From assembly GCA_963930655.1 (NCBI GenBank), contig OZ005611.1, positions 20,633,001 to 20,697,000 of the forward strand: a DNA stretch of 64,000 bases, in the 5' to 3' direction. The translations under genes were made by a program, and so were the position numbers. Below, piece by piece: positions 23,701 through 35,289 of this stretch. The notes below the pieces were generated by a model. It made no database searches and was not told the origin of the DNA. It saw only the letters and a list, made by a program, of their open reading frames with translations. Source of the DNA: Myrica gale. Its lineage: Eukaryota > Streptophyta > Magnoliopsida > Fagales > Myricaceae. Positions within the stretch are counted from its first letter, which is position 1. The number at the start of each line of letters is the position of its first letter.

Positions 23701-26567
23701 TGAAATATTATTATTATTACTATTATTTGTTTAATATTTTAAAAAAATTAAAAAAATGAGGGTAACATTGTCAAAATACAAGCAACAGTAGTCTGGGATA
23801 AAAATGTAACGTTTAAAATTGTTTGTTCCCAACATTTTGTCGTACTTTTATGTTTGCTTAATGAAAGTTTTGGAACATTATAAAATTTCTGAAAAATTTA
23901 GTTGACAAACATGACCTTTATATGTATATAGTATTTCCAATCACGCTTAGGCCGATAGACGAGGCTACTACCCATGAAACCTCCTGTCTGGGCAGTTTAT
24001 ATAATTAATGTGCTAATGGGAAGCACAAATGCAGCTTCACTTTCCACAAAAAGAGAATCGCAGAAACTAGAATATGTAGAAAAAGGGCAAAGATCAAAAT
24101 TAGAGAAAAAGAAAGTTCGAAAAGGTATAGATTCAGAGACATTAATTGGTCTTCCTCTTGAAGTTTGAAATGGAAAAGGGAGGGAGATGCCACGATTTGT
24201 GTGTCTAATATAAGTAGACAACTTATTCCCCGGCCAAAAAAGTCACTTCCACATGGAATATCTTTTGTTATTGCTTTGTGCTTGATTCGTATTAAACAGT
24301 ATTAAATAACAAGAATAAAGTCTTCCAAACTCTCCATTAACGAAAGCTAAGCTATTTCAACCATTCGTCTCGTTACCAACCACGTACTACTTGACGGTGC
24401 TAAGTTCTTGGTCAAGCATTGCATCGATTCGATCGGCTAAAAGAAAAATGTCACTAATTTTTATTATTGTATTCAACCATGCCATATATATATATATGTC
24501 ATCGCACCTCCCTTGAGTATTAATTGGCATTGCATGCATATTGAAAATATGATAATATATTTATCTCTTTAGTTAGGATGATTGGATTCGTTCGATAATT
24601 ATTAACTTTTCTTATTCTTGAATATCCACGTAGAATTTGTACTCATATATCATAAGTCCATAATATTTTGTTTTTATTTATTTATTAATTTCATTAACTG
24701 ATTCAACCACGACAATTTATATTAATGGTAAAATTACTGATCATCGGCCTAAAACCTTAAAGTAGTATTTCTGCATATATTCGATCTTTTTTCCCCTTTT
24801 GATGAAAGAACATAGACAAAAACTTTTACTTTAATTGGCCGGTGGGATACAAAATTCTAATTGGCTTAACAAACGGTATTCAAATTAAATAAAACAATTT
24901 CTCCCCCCCCCCCCCCCCCCCCCCGTTTGAACCAAAATAATAAATTAAGGATGACGATCTATTACTGGCGTTTACCTAGTGAAGTGTCCCGGTGCCACTG
25001 TACATGAGATCAGAATATGCCACGATTGTAGTTGATTGAGCATTATAAATTAAAGTAAAGTAATCTCCTAACCAGATAGAATCATGAAGTAACATTTTTT
25101 TCCAAAATCTTGGTCTGATTTTCCTAGATCTGACTCGAGAGATATGGATAAGAGAAAGAATTAGCTCAGCATGGCCCCGCAAAAAAAATTACTATTGCCA
25201 GTTCAAGTAATTGTTTGCAGCCTGGCCTCTCACTCAATTATGACTTGCTCATCCTAGATGAGACTAAACTACGTACATTTGCCTGTTCCACCAGTTAATC
25301 ATGACACCAACGCATGGCGTGCTGGAGTGAATATGCATGGGACATCGATCCGGACTGCAGTAGTACTAATTTCTGAGTAATCTTAATTAAGCAGCTCACC
25401 CGAATCCCACAATTACAAGTTTCTTCTTTTTGCTTAATCGGGAATGCGATATTCAAACTAACGGGAATACCTCTATAAAGTTCAAAGCCGCCGTTGTTTT
25501 TGCTCTTCCTTTAAGTGGCAAAGCTTAGGCCATTCAAAGATAGGTCGAGAAATGGACCAAGCTCCTCCTAGATACGTAGGAATTAGCAAAAACATAGATA
25601 ATGAGGCTCTAGGCCACCCTAACTCTTCCGCCAAGTTCAAGAGACTCCATATATCAGTTTACGTATTTGCTCGTCGACCTCACTTGTAAAATTGAGCTAT
25701 GACCTAAAACGGAACACTGACAACAAAAGAGAAGAAAGAAGAAGCGCCACATTCATGTAAGATATTAGATAACCGTGGAAAAAAGGTATTTTGATCATTC
25801 TGCAGCCTACATACTCTGGTTAGGAGATTAGTTTAGATGCTAATGAGCCATAGCCCAGCCAAAGTGGCAGTCTTTTTTCTCACTATATATGTTGCTGTTA
25901 CAAGCATAAGTGGCTAGGATATATAGTTTATATGACAAATCTTGACCAAATCTACACAGAACATATGAAATTACCGTTTAATGGCTTTGGTTTTCATTTG
26001 GTTGGCGTGATTATCCCGGGAATCAATGGTCAATAATGCAATTAAATATGAAAGAGACCTCCTAATTGTCCCCTCAGTAATCTCTAATTGATCGCAGGAA
26101 AAGCAAAGATACGGTGACGCACGTCCATTTCTTTTCTTTAAGAGTACTCGGTGTTATAGCTAGCGTGTGTCCGACCTAATTACACTCAATTTCTCACATT
26201 TCTTCCCCTCCTTTTTTTAAAAACAACATTGGCTGGCTGCTCGACCAGATTTCGACAGCGGACGGCTTTGACATCAAGTTCTTAATGTTGACTGTGCTGG
26301 TGTTTAACTGGTTTTACCCTTATCTATAAAAATTAAAAAAAAAAAGTTCTTAGACCGCAAATTCTGTGCACTAAATACAAATATTTTTCATTAGGTAAGC
26401 AGTAACAGAGTGGTACAGCTTCTGAAAGAAAAATCTACAACTGAAATACAAAGCGAAAATTCCCTCCGCACAAACTCAAACGCCTACTCTAGTCTCTACC
26501 CAAGGGACAACTGAAGTATGAGGAGAAATGGTTTGCCTAGCTCAGGCCCTTCTTCCATTAAAATTGC
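23701..26567. other. Intergenic DNA downstream of the short HIPP gene
   Basis: No gene is supported. Contents are AT-rich DNA, a short TA microsatellite near 24487, and a homopolymer of 22 C at 24903-24924. The stretch just left of 26568 should include the 3' untranslated region of the short HIPP gene. Confidence 0.4.
24903..24924. repeat. Poly(C) tract, 22 bases
   Basis: An uninterrupted run of C, unusual in AT-rich plant intergenic DNA. Its length may be uncertain because such runs are hard to sequence. Confidence 0.9.
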
Positions 26568-28191
26568 TTACATGATTGCACATGCATGTGGATTTTCATC
26601 ACTGAAGAGGGAAGTGAGCTTCTCGTCTGGTGCGTTTGGGCTAGGGAGGGCTTGGACAACATTCTTCACGAAACCAGGCGGTGCCCTCTTGTCATAGGCC
26701 TGAGCCACGTAAGGGTAAGCCACCAGGTTATACGGCACATAGGGCCAAAACTCTGCTCTCTTCCCAGTGCTCTTAACCTTATTTAGGACCCTGTTCGGCT
26801 CCACGTAGCCGCTTACTGTTACCCGGCTTTGCTTTCGGTTGACATTCACAGATTTCACGCCTGAAAGTGAAACAAAACGGAAAAACACCAGTTAACATGA
26901 ATTCCGAAGGAGAGTTTTGTAGTATTCTCCATACTTTGATAAGGATCGTATGCATATCCTCTGACTCGACTAGATTTGTTTTACGAAGAAATCTGAAAGA
27001 AGTAATGATTAGATAATCGAGCAAGCTACAACTTCATGGCAAGGATCTGTAACGGTTGTTGCTCTACGAGGTCTTGCCTTGCATTTAATATGTCAGCATA
27101 TGAGCTTAAATGCTTTCCCACTGGCTTTCCCATATAACACGGATGAGTGAAGGCTTAAAGGAAGAGATGGAGTGAGGAAGGAAAGCTATTTCCTTGCTTC
27201 CAGCTATTACGCAAAATAAGTTGTCTTTATCAAAGACAGCTGCTAGATTAGCTAAAAGAGAAAAAGAGAGTACAGCAGAAAAAAGAACCATCTTTTCAGA
27301 GAGTACAGCAGAAAACAGAGGGAGTCAACTTAGGGTGGATTTGTGTGGTAAAATTTTTGGTATTGGGTTTAGTGTTGGTATTGGATTTAGTGAAAAAGTG
27401 AAGAGAGATGTAATAGTTTATGATTTTTGTAATTTTTTATATTTTTTTATGGGAGAGAGAGAGATTATATTAGAGTATTTTATTAGGAGAGAGATAAAAT
27501 TTTGGGGAAAATTTTACATGCAAACGCAGCCATCGCTACATCTTCCGGTTTCCCATGCGAAGGACTCGTGCTGTTCCTTTTTTATAATAGTTGAAAGGCC
27601 AAAACAACTCTGAATGATAATTGTTATGATTTGAGTTGTAGTTGTACAAGAATGGCCAAAATATAATGCGGAAAGTTTCAAAAGAGAAGAGACTAAAGCC
27701 TTTCAAAAAGCGTTAGGCCGTTTTAACTTTCCGATGAATTGCCATAAGAAGTACGCGGTGATACTTCAAATCTTCTTGTTACATAATAGGGAAGGGGTAG
27801 TCCCATAGATACAAGATTTCCTCCACGAGATTCTATTCCGACCTTATTTTACCCTAACCGGGAGCCGAGATTTTCTTACTCTGTAGTTACAAACAGAGAG
27901 AGAGAGAGAGAGAATTGAACCTTTCAGGTTGGAAACGGCATTTTTAACTCTCCTTTCGCAGCCATCACAGTCCATTTTCACCTTGATATCAACTGTCTGC
28001 AACACAATAAAAAATATAAAACTACTGATCAGATACTTCATGGAAAAGCCACGGAAGAGAAGCGAAATCACAAAAACACACGCAGAACGAAACAGAGATA
28101 GATGGAATCTGAAGAATACCTGCATTGCTTTGCGTTTCTTCCTTCTGGTGGAAATAGTGAAATAGTCAGAGATAAAGTCGAGAGCACCCAT
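26568..28191 (-). CDS. Farnesylated heavy-metal-associated protein, HIPP20/22 type
   Basis: Three exons give an intact 146-residue protein. Exon 1 (28191-28120) has 24 codons, MGALDFISDYFTISTRRKKR and on, phase 0. Exon 2 (27996-27921) encodes TVDIKVKMDCDGCERR and on, phase 1. Exon 3 (26860-26568) continues VKSVNVNRKQSRVTVSGYV to a TAA at 26568-26570. All junctions are GT-AG. The HMA domain covers about residues 25-90 with ligands Cys34 and Cys37 (MDCDGC). The C-terminus is the CaaX box CAIM, so farnesylation at Cys143 is expected. Length and layout match HIPP20/22/24-type proteins, which bind heavy metals and act near the plasma membrane or nucleus. Intron 2 (27920-26861) is enlarged by a MITE. 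No defect is seen. Confidence 0.95.
27333..27531. mobile_element. MITE-like insertion in intron 2 of the short HIPP gene
   Basis: Imperfect inverted ends, GGGTGGATTTGTGTGGTAAA on the left and TTTTACATGCAAACGCAGCC on the right, enclose an AT-rich core rich in GAGAGA. It belongs with the block at 1005-1210 upstream of the other HIPP gene. No target duplication is proved. Confidence 0.5.
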
Positions 28192-28343
28192 TTCTCTCTC
28201 CTTTCAGCAAAAGGCAAAGCAAAGAATTCTCCTGTTTATCTGTGTCTTTTGACGAGAGAGAGACAGAGACAGAGAGGGGGGAGGGGGTGCTGGTTCTTAC
28301 AGTTTTGGGAGGATTGAACGAAATGAACTCTCAGTTGGGTGTC

Positions 28344-28353
28344 ATATATATAC
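28344..28353 (-). promoter_or_regulatory. Probable TATA box of the short HIPP gene
   Basis: On the minus strand GTGTATATATATGAC lies about 155 bp upstream of the ATG. The leader between them contains a CT-rich microsatellite (about 28250-28285), common in plant 5' leaders. No other TATA-like word lies closer in a sensible position. Confidence 0.6.
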
Positions 28354-28510
28354 ACGAGGAAATGAATGATACAATATGAAGAGTGCCTAACACACAACAA
28401 AGAGAGAAAGAAAGAGTAATGGATATGAAGAGGAACTTCAAATCAACTTGGGATGCAAGTTGTGCTTAATTAGCATTTACCACTAAAATAATAGTATAGT
28501 ACTTAGATAA

Positions 28511-28821
28511 TGTTAGAGTCTCACATATATTAGGGACCATTTAATTTTGTACTTCATATATCTGTTGGGTCACCTCTTCCCATTGTCAATTGGTTTTGGG
28601 ATGAAACTTGACATGGTATTAGAGTCAACTATTTCTGAGCTTTACCCACTTATTTGTGTTTTTCATTTGTTGTCCACGTGCATGGATCATATTCATTCGG
28701 CCTGCACGCGAGGGGAGTATTAAAGTCTCACATTGATTAGAGAACAATTTAATCTTGTGCTTCATATACATATTGGGCCACCTCTTTTCATTGCCAATTA
28801 GTTTTTAGATAAAACTTGATA
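28511..28821 (+). mobile_element. TRIM retrotransposon, complete, 5-bp target duplication
   Basis: LTR1 (28511-28613) starts TGTTAGAGTCTCACA and ends ACTTGACA. A primer site TGGTATTAGAGTC (28614-28626, initiator Met-tRNA type) follows directly. A purine tract GAGGGGAG precedes LTR2 (28718-28821), whose ends have decayed to TA...TA. The exact duplication GATAA flanks the element (28506-28510 and 28822-28826). The total of 311 bp encodes nothing, as expected for a TRIM mobilised by other elements. It sits about 160 bp upstream of the HIPP TATA box. Confidence 0.9.
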
Positions 28822-28826
28822 GATAA

Positions 28827-31054
28827 CGACTTGTGTCCTCAAATCATGCTACAAAACAAATATATAGTTGGGGGTTGGGGGAGGTAATATTTATATTTTG
28901 AAACCCAAGCAAATAGTTTAATGTAATTTAGCTTGGGTTCTAAAATAAAACAACTAAAGACATTACTTGAAACAAAGTTTAAGACAGGAGTAACTTGGTC
29001 TGTTTGTTTGACAGCTTAATTGCGGGCCGTCATCTAGCTGTTTTCTTTAGCCGAAAGCAAAGGGGGACTGTTGTAAAGTGCCTCCGCATCTCCTTTGATT
29101 TTCTTTCACTCGAGGGTATGCAGCTCAGGGCTACATCTGTACATCATGTTCTGCAAAATTTGAACAGGGAAAAACAAACAGAGAAATTGACTGTGATTGT
29201 TTAAGGATTATAATAGTTAATAACCAGAATAATTAATTATAATCAGCATCAAAATTGCATAATGAGTAAGTCTAGCATCCTATAAAAACCTCGAGGGGTT
29301 TAAGGTAACTACATGACCAAAACTCATGGCATACTGGAATGTTGCCCTGTTTTTCTTGCCTGCGTTTGCTGTTGGGTCCGCGAAGAATATTCATGTAAAA
29401 ACGAGTTCAAAGACGACAAGTAAATGATCTGGTGCCCATCTGAAGTTGAATTATTAGCTAGTGTGAAATGACTGCTCCTGCCTGCCTGCCTGCAGATTTT
29501 ATAGTTCTGAAAACCCAGTTAGTTTTTCTTCTTAAAACGCGGTGGTACTGGCTGCTTTACATCTTGAAATGTCTGTATCATGACAGCAAACTAGATAGTC
29601 ACAACTTGCATCCTGATGCTTCCACTTATTTAATACGCCTACATAATTTAGCTCTACTAGCAGCTAGCTCATGCTATCAATTTATATGGAGACAATGACA
29701 TTTATGCTGAAGGATCCCCTTGTAATTTGAATGGTTGACCCCAAATAAAATCGCCTCTCTGTGAACTAATCTTTGATCACAAGAAACTCAAGACCTACAA
29801 TAATATCAATATATATACATATATATAATCTATGACATTGGGGTGAACCAATCATTGGGGAGGTGCCAACCCCACTTCAAGTCGCTTAGACTACGTAGAG
29901 ATCGCTACAATTATGTTTTTTAGGCAAAAAGAAAACCAGAGGTTTCTTCCATTTTTCGTAGGAAACAAAACGTGCGTTGCGAGATGCCGCTCTAGTCTCT
30001 GAGTTTTAGGTGAAACCTATCTAGAAGATGCCAACCTACCTTATCTCTCCTTATATATCAAGTCTCAATCTTCCTCTCCCTATGCCATCTACCCCGGGAA
30101 ATTTCATGGTCTGCAACGCTAGCTAGTAGCTCTTCAGCCTCCATAAATTATCAAAGTCGTTTTCCAGTTATGTACTTGATTGGGAGAACAACCCATATAA
30201 TTTTGCTGGCCCTCTTCCCATATCAAGTCTCGTTCTCATCGCCAAGAAGAAAAAAAAGGTCTCGTTCTTGTCTTCTTCAATCCGGAACGACAAGATCAGT
30301 TCTGAGGCTTCCAGCTGTGCGAGAATGCCTATACATAATCGTAGGGACAGCAGCATGAGAGGGCGCATTACAGAACCTGAATCCTAGGTAGATGTCCATG
30401 ATCAGATGAGCATTATTAGTTGCTTCGTGTATCATTTAATGTAAATTTGGCTCGAATCTAAGCCTGACACACATATTGCAGGTTAACTCTATATAGCACG
30501 AGCAGAGTTTTCTTGTAACCCTAGGGGCACAAATAGCTACATATGATGAATCGTGTCACTACCGTTAAGCTATTAAAATACTAAAAGATATATATTTTAA
30601 CAAAATTGAATTAAGGAAAAAATATACTCTGCACTTCTGAATCATCAGCGTATCACCTCTTGAGCAATAAAATCCCCAAATTACAAATATATTTTTTCCT
30701 AAATGAAAATAAAATCACAAAAAAAAATAGTTCACAAGCTGCAAATCTACTTGTTGGAACTGCATCCTTTAAATTGTCTATCGCGTGGGCTTTCCATGTA
30801 TGCGTAAAATCTTAGTCAAATTACACCCATCCCTGTGGTATTATTTGTTGACGAAAATGTGAAGGAAAAAAAATTGCTCCATCTTCACCGAAGCTGAAAT
30901 TATCAAAATCACATTGTACGATTAAAATATCAAAAATCTACGACTTAGATGTTTGCTTCAATGCTTTGTGTCATGTGGGTTTCAAATGTGCCACAAAGCC
31001 CTCTACAACCTATGTCACACGCGCCCGCGGTGCACCATAGCCTCCACACATTGC
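28827..31054. other. Intergenic DNA without supported genes
   Basis: No gene or complete element is recognised. Open frames at 28995, 29468 and 30168-30368 show no domain. A CCTG microsatellite (CCTGCCTGCCTGCCTGC) lies near 29477. Confidence 0.4.
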
Positions 31055-31060
31055 ATTCTT

Positions 31061-31530
31061 ATCATCGATCGATCGGTAAAATCATCGGTTGATCGGTCTT
31101 TGTTTGGAAATGATTAGTCGGAAGATGCTATCGATCGATTGCGGAGTTTATGACGATCGATCAAGAACATAATGGTGATCGATCGATAAATATTGATAAT
31201 TGCTAGTCCCAGTACTACCGATCCGTCTTTTTTGTCTACTCGATCGATCGTTTTAATTGGATGATCGGTCGCTTATTTAAGCGATGGAATGATGATTTCC
31301 TGCGTGAACAATCGTTGTCATGTCCCGATCTATCATTATGATCGATCGTCTATTTCTTAATCGATCGGTCGTTATAACATCGATGGATCAAGGAACCAAT
31401 CTGTCGGTTATATTACTGATCGATCATTATTATAGTCGTGTTAATATTGACGATCGATCAGTGTTATTCGCGATCTATCATTATCGAAAGAAGTGATCGA
31501 TCGTTGTAATTGACGATCGATCGGTAATAA
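31061..31530. repeat. GATCGATC palindrome cluster, left
   Basis: Dense, irregularly spaced copies of CGATCGATCG, GATCGGTCG and ATCGATCGTT and their complements. They match the clusters at the right end and fit subterminal transposase-binding arrays. Confidence 0.85.
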
Positions 31531-31694
31531 CAGAATCCGTTTTTTTTACAAAATAATAATAATAGAAAATATTATACAACACATACTATTACAAAAACAA
31601 TACAATAATCACATTAATGATGTTCAATAATAATACATAATGATATGTAATTAATCCGAAAATAACATCGTAATAATATATAAACACAAAGCTA

Positions 31695-32810
31695 TTACAA
31701 CATACATGTATCTACCTTTTTGAGCCCCAAACTAGCTGAATAGTCACTTTGACATGTTATTTTTGCCCGTAAACGTTCTTGCTCCTTTCGCATGAGCTCC
31801 TCGTGCTCCACTCGCATGTGCTCCTGCTCCCTTTTCATGCGCTCCTCCTGCTCCAACCGGATGCACTCCTGCTTGACCCGCTGCTCCTCACAGTGGTCTC
31901 GCAGCGAGGCCACCATCTCAGCTTGCTTCTTCGAAAATTATTGCAAGTCTTTTTCTCTAACAACTTTCATCGCTTCTATCTCATCCCTTGTCTTCGCTAT
32001 CTGGTGTTGTAGATCAGAAGACTGTATAGTTAATGTTGATGAAGGCAGAGGCTTAACCGCACGTCCTAATCCCCGAACATATCCCGACTTCTTGCCCAAT
32101 ATCTCGGAATATACTTCAATTTCGGTGTAAATTTTTCCTTCTAAATCACACTGGAGTTGGAAGGCATCCATCTGTTCCTGAAAATGACAATAATTACAAG
32201 AGACATTAAAGTAGATAAATTATACAGACATCTTTCAACTAGATTAAAATGAAAGCGACTTACATAAATTTCTCTCGCTCCTTCCGACGTCCAAACACAA
32301 TCTTTGTTTGTATAATTCTTCTTATACAACTCTGCAGGATTGATTTCGTCGCTTTCTTGATTTTTCTACATGGAAATAGCATAAATTTATGATAGAAAAT
32401 ATGAACAAAACTCATAATTTAATACTTCACTTACCATGCAAGCTCTAGTGTGTTGGAACGAGCGCAAACCAGTAGCTTGATTCACAGTCAACTTCGATCT
32501 ATTTTTCTTATTTTGCTCGCTTCATTTATGCGATATTTTAAGTAGTCAGATTTAAGTAGAATGCAATATTTAAGCAACGAGTTTTTGTAAACTACGTACC
32601 AAAAAATGCTTCGCTAGTGAACAAATCGCATAACTCATTCCATTGTTCTTCTATGGTATCAAGGTAGAGCTTTAGCAACGCCACCTTTTTACTCGGGAAC
32701 TTATTGAAATATGCATACATCCGGTTGCGGTGCGTTCGACGTGCCGTCATCATAGTCTCAACCATCGTCCTCATGTCCTCCTAACACGTGTAGTCAAGGT
32801 CGAAGTGGTC
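31695..32810 (-). pseudogene. Broken plant transposase_24 (En/Spm accessory) gene
   Basis: Exons 32810-32600, 32519-32435, 32365-32264 and 32177-31695 have good GT-AG junctions. They encode, in order, RNRMYAYFNKFPSKK and EEQWNELCDLFTSEAFF; NRSKLTVNQATG; ELYKKNYTNKD and WTSEGAREIY; then YTEIEVYSEILGKKSGYVRG and a Lys/Glu-rich coiled coil. This is the order of the plant transposase (Ptta/En/Spm) family: a conserved core, a 'GYVRGLGR' signature and a C-terminal coiled coil. Two premature stops are visible, TAG at 32781-32783 and TAA at 31938-31940, so this copy is dead. In active elements this type of protein is thought to help bind transposon ends. Confidence 0.8.
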
Positions 32811-35289
32811 CTGCATAAGTACCAAAACATACAATATTACAATGATAACGAAATGTTTAACCAAGAATACTATGTTTACAAGTTTAATCATACCAACATC
32901 CAATAAACGCATATTTATCTTGTCTTGACCCTTGAACGGGTCTAAGGGTACAAACATTATATCCCAAAAAAATACCCAAATAGAACAAGTAAAAAATACT
33001 CCAATACTCATCATTCATGCTCATCAAACTTCATAATTCATTTCCAGAACTCAAGCACTTCAATAATCAAACATGTAAATAGTATAAATGCTACACATGA
33101 TCATTAACTTTGCACACTGTCTTAACCCGCGACCAATCGCTAATTTAAGCTGATCGATCGTCAATTACATGGACGACCGATCGCTTAAATAATACGATCG
33201 ATCGTCACACCTCCATCTAACAAACGATCGACCGTGTAAAAAATAATGATTGATCATCTGTATTCCATCTAACCAACGATCGATCGTCTTAAATTAGCGA
33301 CCAATCGTCTATTACCCAGACTGTAAAACCCATGGCAACCTTCCCCACACACTCAAATCCACGCCCAAATCATCCTCAATCAATTCTCATACAATATACA
33401 TATTAAAAACACTCTAATAAGCTCTAATCATCACAAATCATATCCACAATACCCACAAATAGCCAAATAAAAAAACTCACCAAATAATCAACCAAATCAA
33501 TCCTAAATCATAGTATAGGTCGAGTATATTATCTCTTGCACGAAATCAACACCAAAACGAACTAAATCTCAACCAAAATCTCGCAAATTTCTCCAAAATT
33601 TTCAATATTCACCCGGTTAAAAAACCAATGAACTTGAGCTTGGGCTTACTCTTAAGTTATTCTTAATACAATCTCAACTAAAAAGCGGTGTTTGGATGAA
33701 GTTTAAAGTGGAAATCGCTCCTTGGCGCAAGTTTCGGTCTCCTTTCACCATGGGTGTGTTTTTATACTACACCCACGACCTTTGAGCATTTGGGCAATTG
33801 AAGCTCGATAAACCTCGATTGATCGGTAAATGTAACGATCGATCGCCTTATCAGCGTTAAAATTCCCACTAAGTTTTTTAGCGATTGATCGTTATGTTTC
33901 AACGATCGATCTTCCGTACAAGCCTAAACGACACTGTCCTTCCCCGATCGATCTTTATGTCACTGATCGATCGATGCTTCTCTATATTAAAAAATGATTT
34001 TTAACTAGAAAAATTACTTAATTATTACAATTATTTTACTTGGAATGTCATCTTAATACATGTGTCACACTTATATCTTATAATCATGTGCTAAATAAGT
34101 GTTATATCACTAATTTATAACATTAATAGATTTCTCATACTAACTCTTACAAAATATTTCTATGATACATGTACAACTTATACATGCTTTCCTAAATATT
34201 AATAATGTCTACTTGATATGTTTTTATGTAATCTAAATACATCCTAGCATGGTTTGTTAGTGTATATTTTGTGTTTGCAAACATTTAAACTCACAATATT
34301 TAATCATTAATTCTTAAAAATAAAATTTTCTCATGATCAATCAGCATAAGAGAACGATCGATCGTCACTTTCACTTAAAACAACGATGCACGATGTGATC
34401 GATCGCTATATATTGATGATCGATCGCATCGTTCAACTAAAACGACCACGCATATAAACAATCGATCGTGGTACAACGATGCACGATGTGATCGATCGCT
34501 ATATATTGATGATCGATCGCATCGTTCAACTAAAACGACCACGCATATAAACAATCGATCGTGGTACAACGATGCACGATGTGATCGATCGCTATATATT
34601 CATGATCGATCAGTGTTTGTAAACCAAAATGACGGCGTATTTGAGAATCGATTACTTTGTTTATACACGATCGGTCGTCTTAACATATCTAAACGACACC
34701 GTCCTTCACCGATCGATCGTGATCCTGAATATTAAAGGTACGCTTTTTAACCACACAAATTACTTAATTATTAAAATTATTTTACTTATTATGTCATCAT
34801 AATACATACCTCACACTAATATCTTATAGGCATGTGTTAAATACGCGTTATATTACTAATTTATGACATATTAATAGATTCCTCATACTAACTCTTACAA
34901 AATATTTCTATAATGCAACATGTACAACTTATACATGCTTTCCTAAATTTACCTACCCATTTTTACTTAAATTTTTATATTACTTATTTAATCGATTTCT
35001 TTAAATTACAACTTAATTTATATTTAGATACGTATTTTAATTTTTCCAACCAAAGGGTTTTTTTGTCAATTTATATATCTAAGTGACGGGAAAAAAATAC
35101 ATAAGTTGTAATCGAAGTCACTAAATATCCCCAAATAAACAGATACGTCCCAAATACGTAAATAAAAACTCAAATCCGAATAAAACATAGTCTCAAACAG
35201 ATAAATAATAACAGAAATCCAAAAGTATGTTCAAAATAGATAATAAAAACATAATAAAAAATCAAGGTCGGAGAGCATCATGGAAAGTC
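32811..35289. other. Interior of the CACTA-like element with palindrome clusters
   Basis: GATCGATC-type clusters lie at about 33120-33310, 33820-33990 and 34350-34730, separated by AT-rich DNA. A block near 34000-34200 is repeated near 34740-34950 (shared ATTACTTAATTATTA..AATTATTTTACTT and on). No coding domain is recognised. Confidence 0.55.
34381..34613. repeat. 93-bp tandem repeat containing GATCGATC palindromes
   Basis: Units start at 34381, 34474 and 34567 (CAACGATGCACGATGTGATC); the third is partial. The first two are essentially identical. Each unit holds three GATCGATC-type palindromes. The minus-strand open frame of 31-residue repeats here is a by-product. Confidence 0.92.

Noticed and set aside
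30550-30570. CACTACCGTTAAGC as the missing left end of the CACTA-like element at 31-38 kb
   Set aside because: It shares only CACTA with the right terminus, does not continue as the expected CACTACTAAAAATTTGG, and lacks subterminal words.
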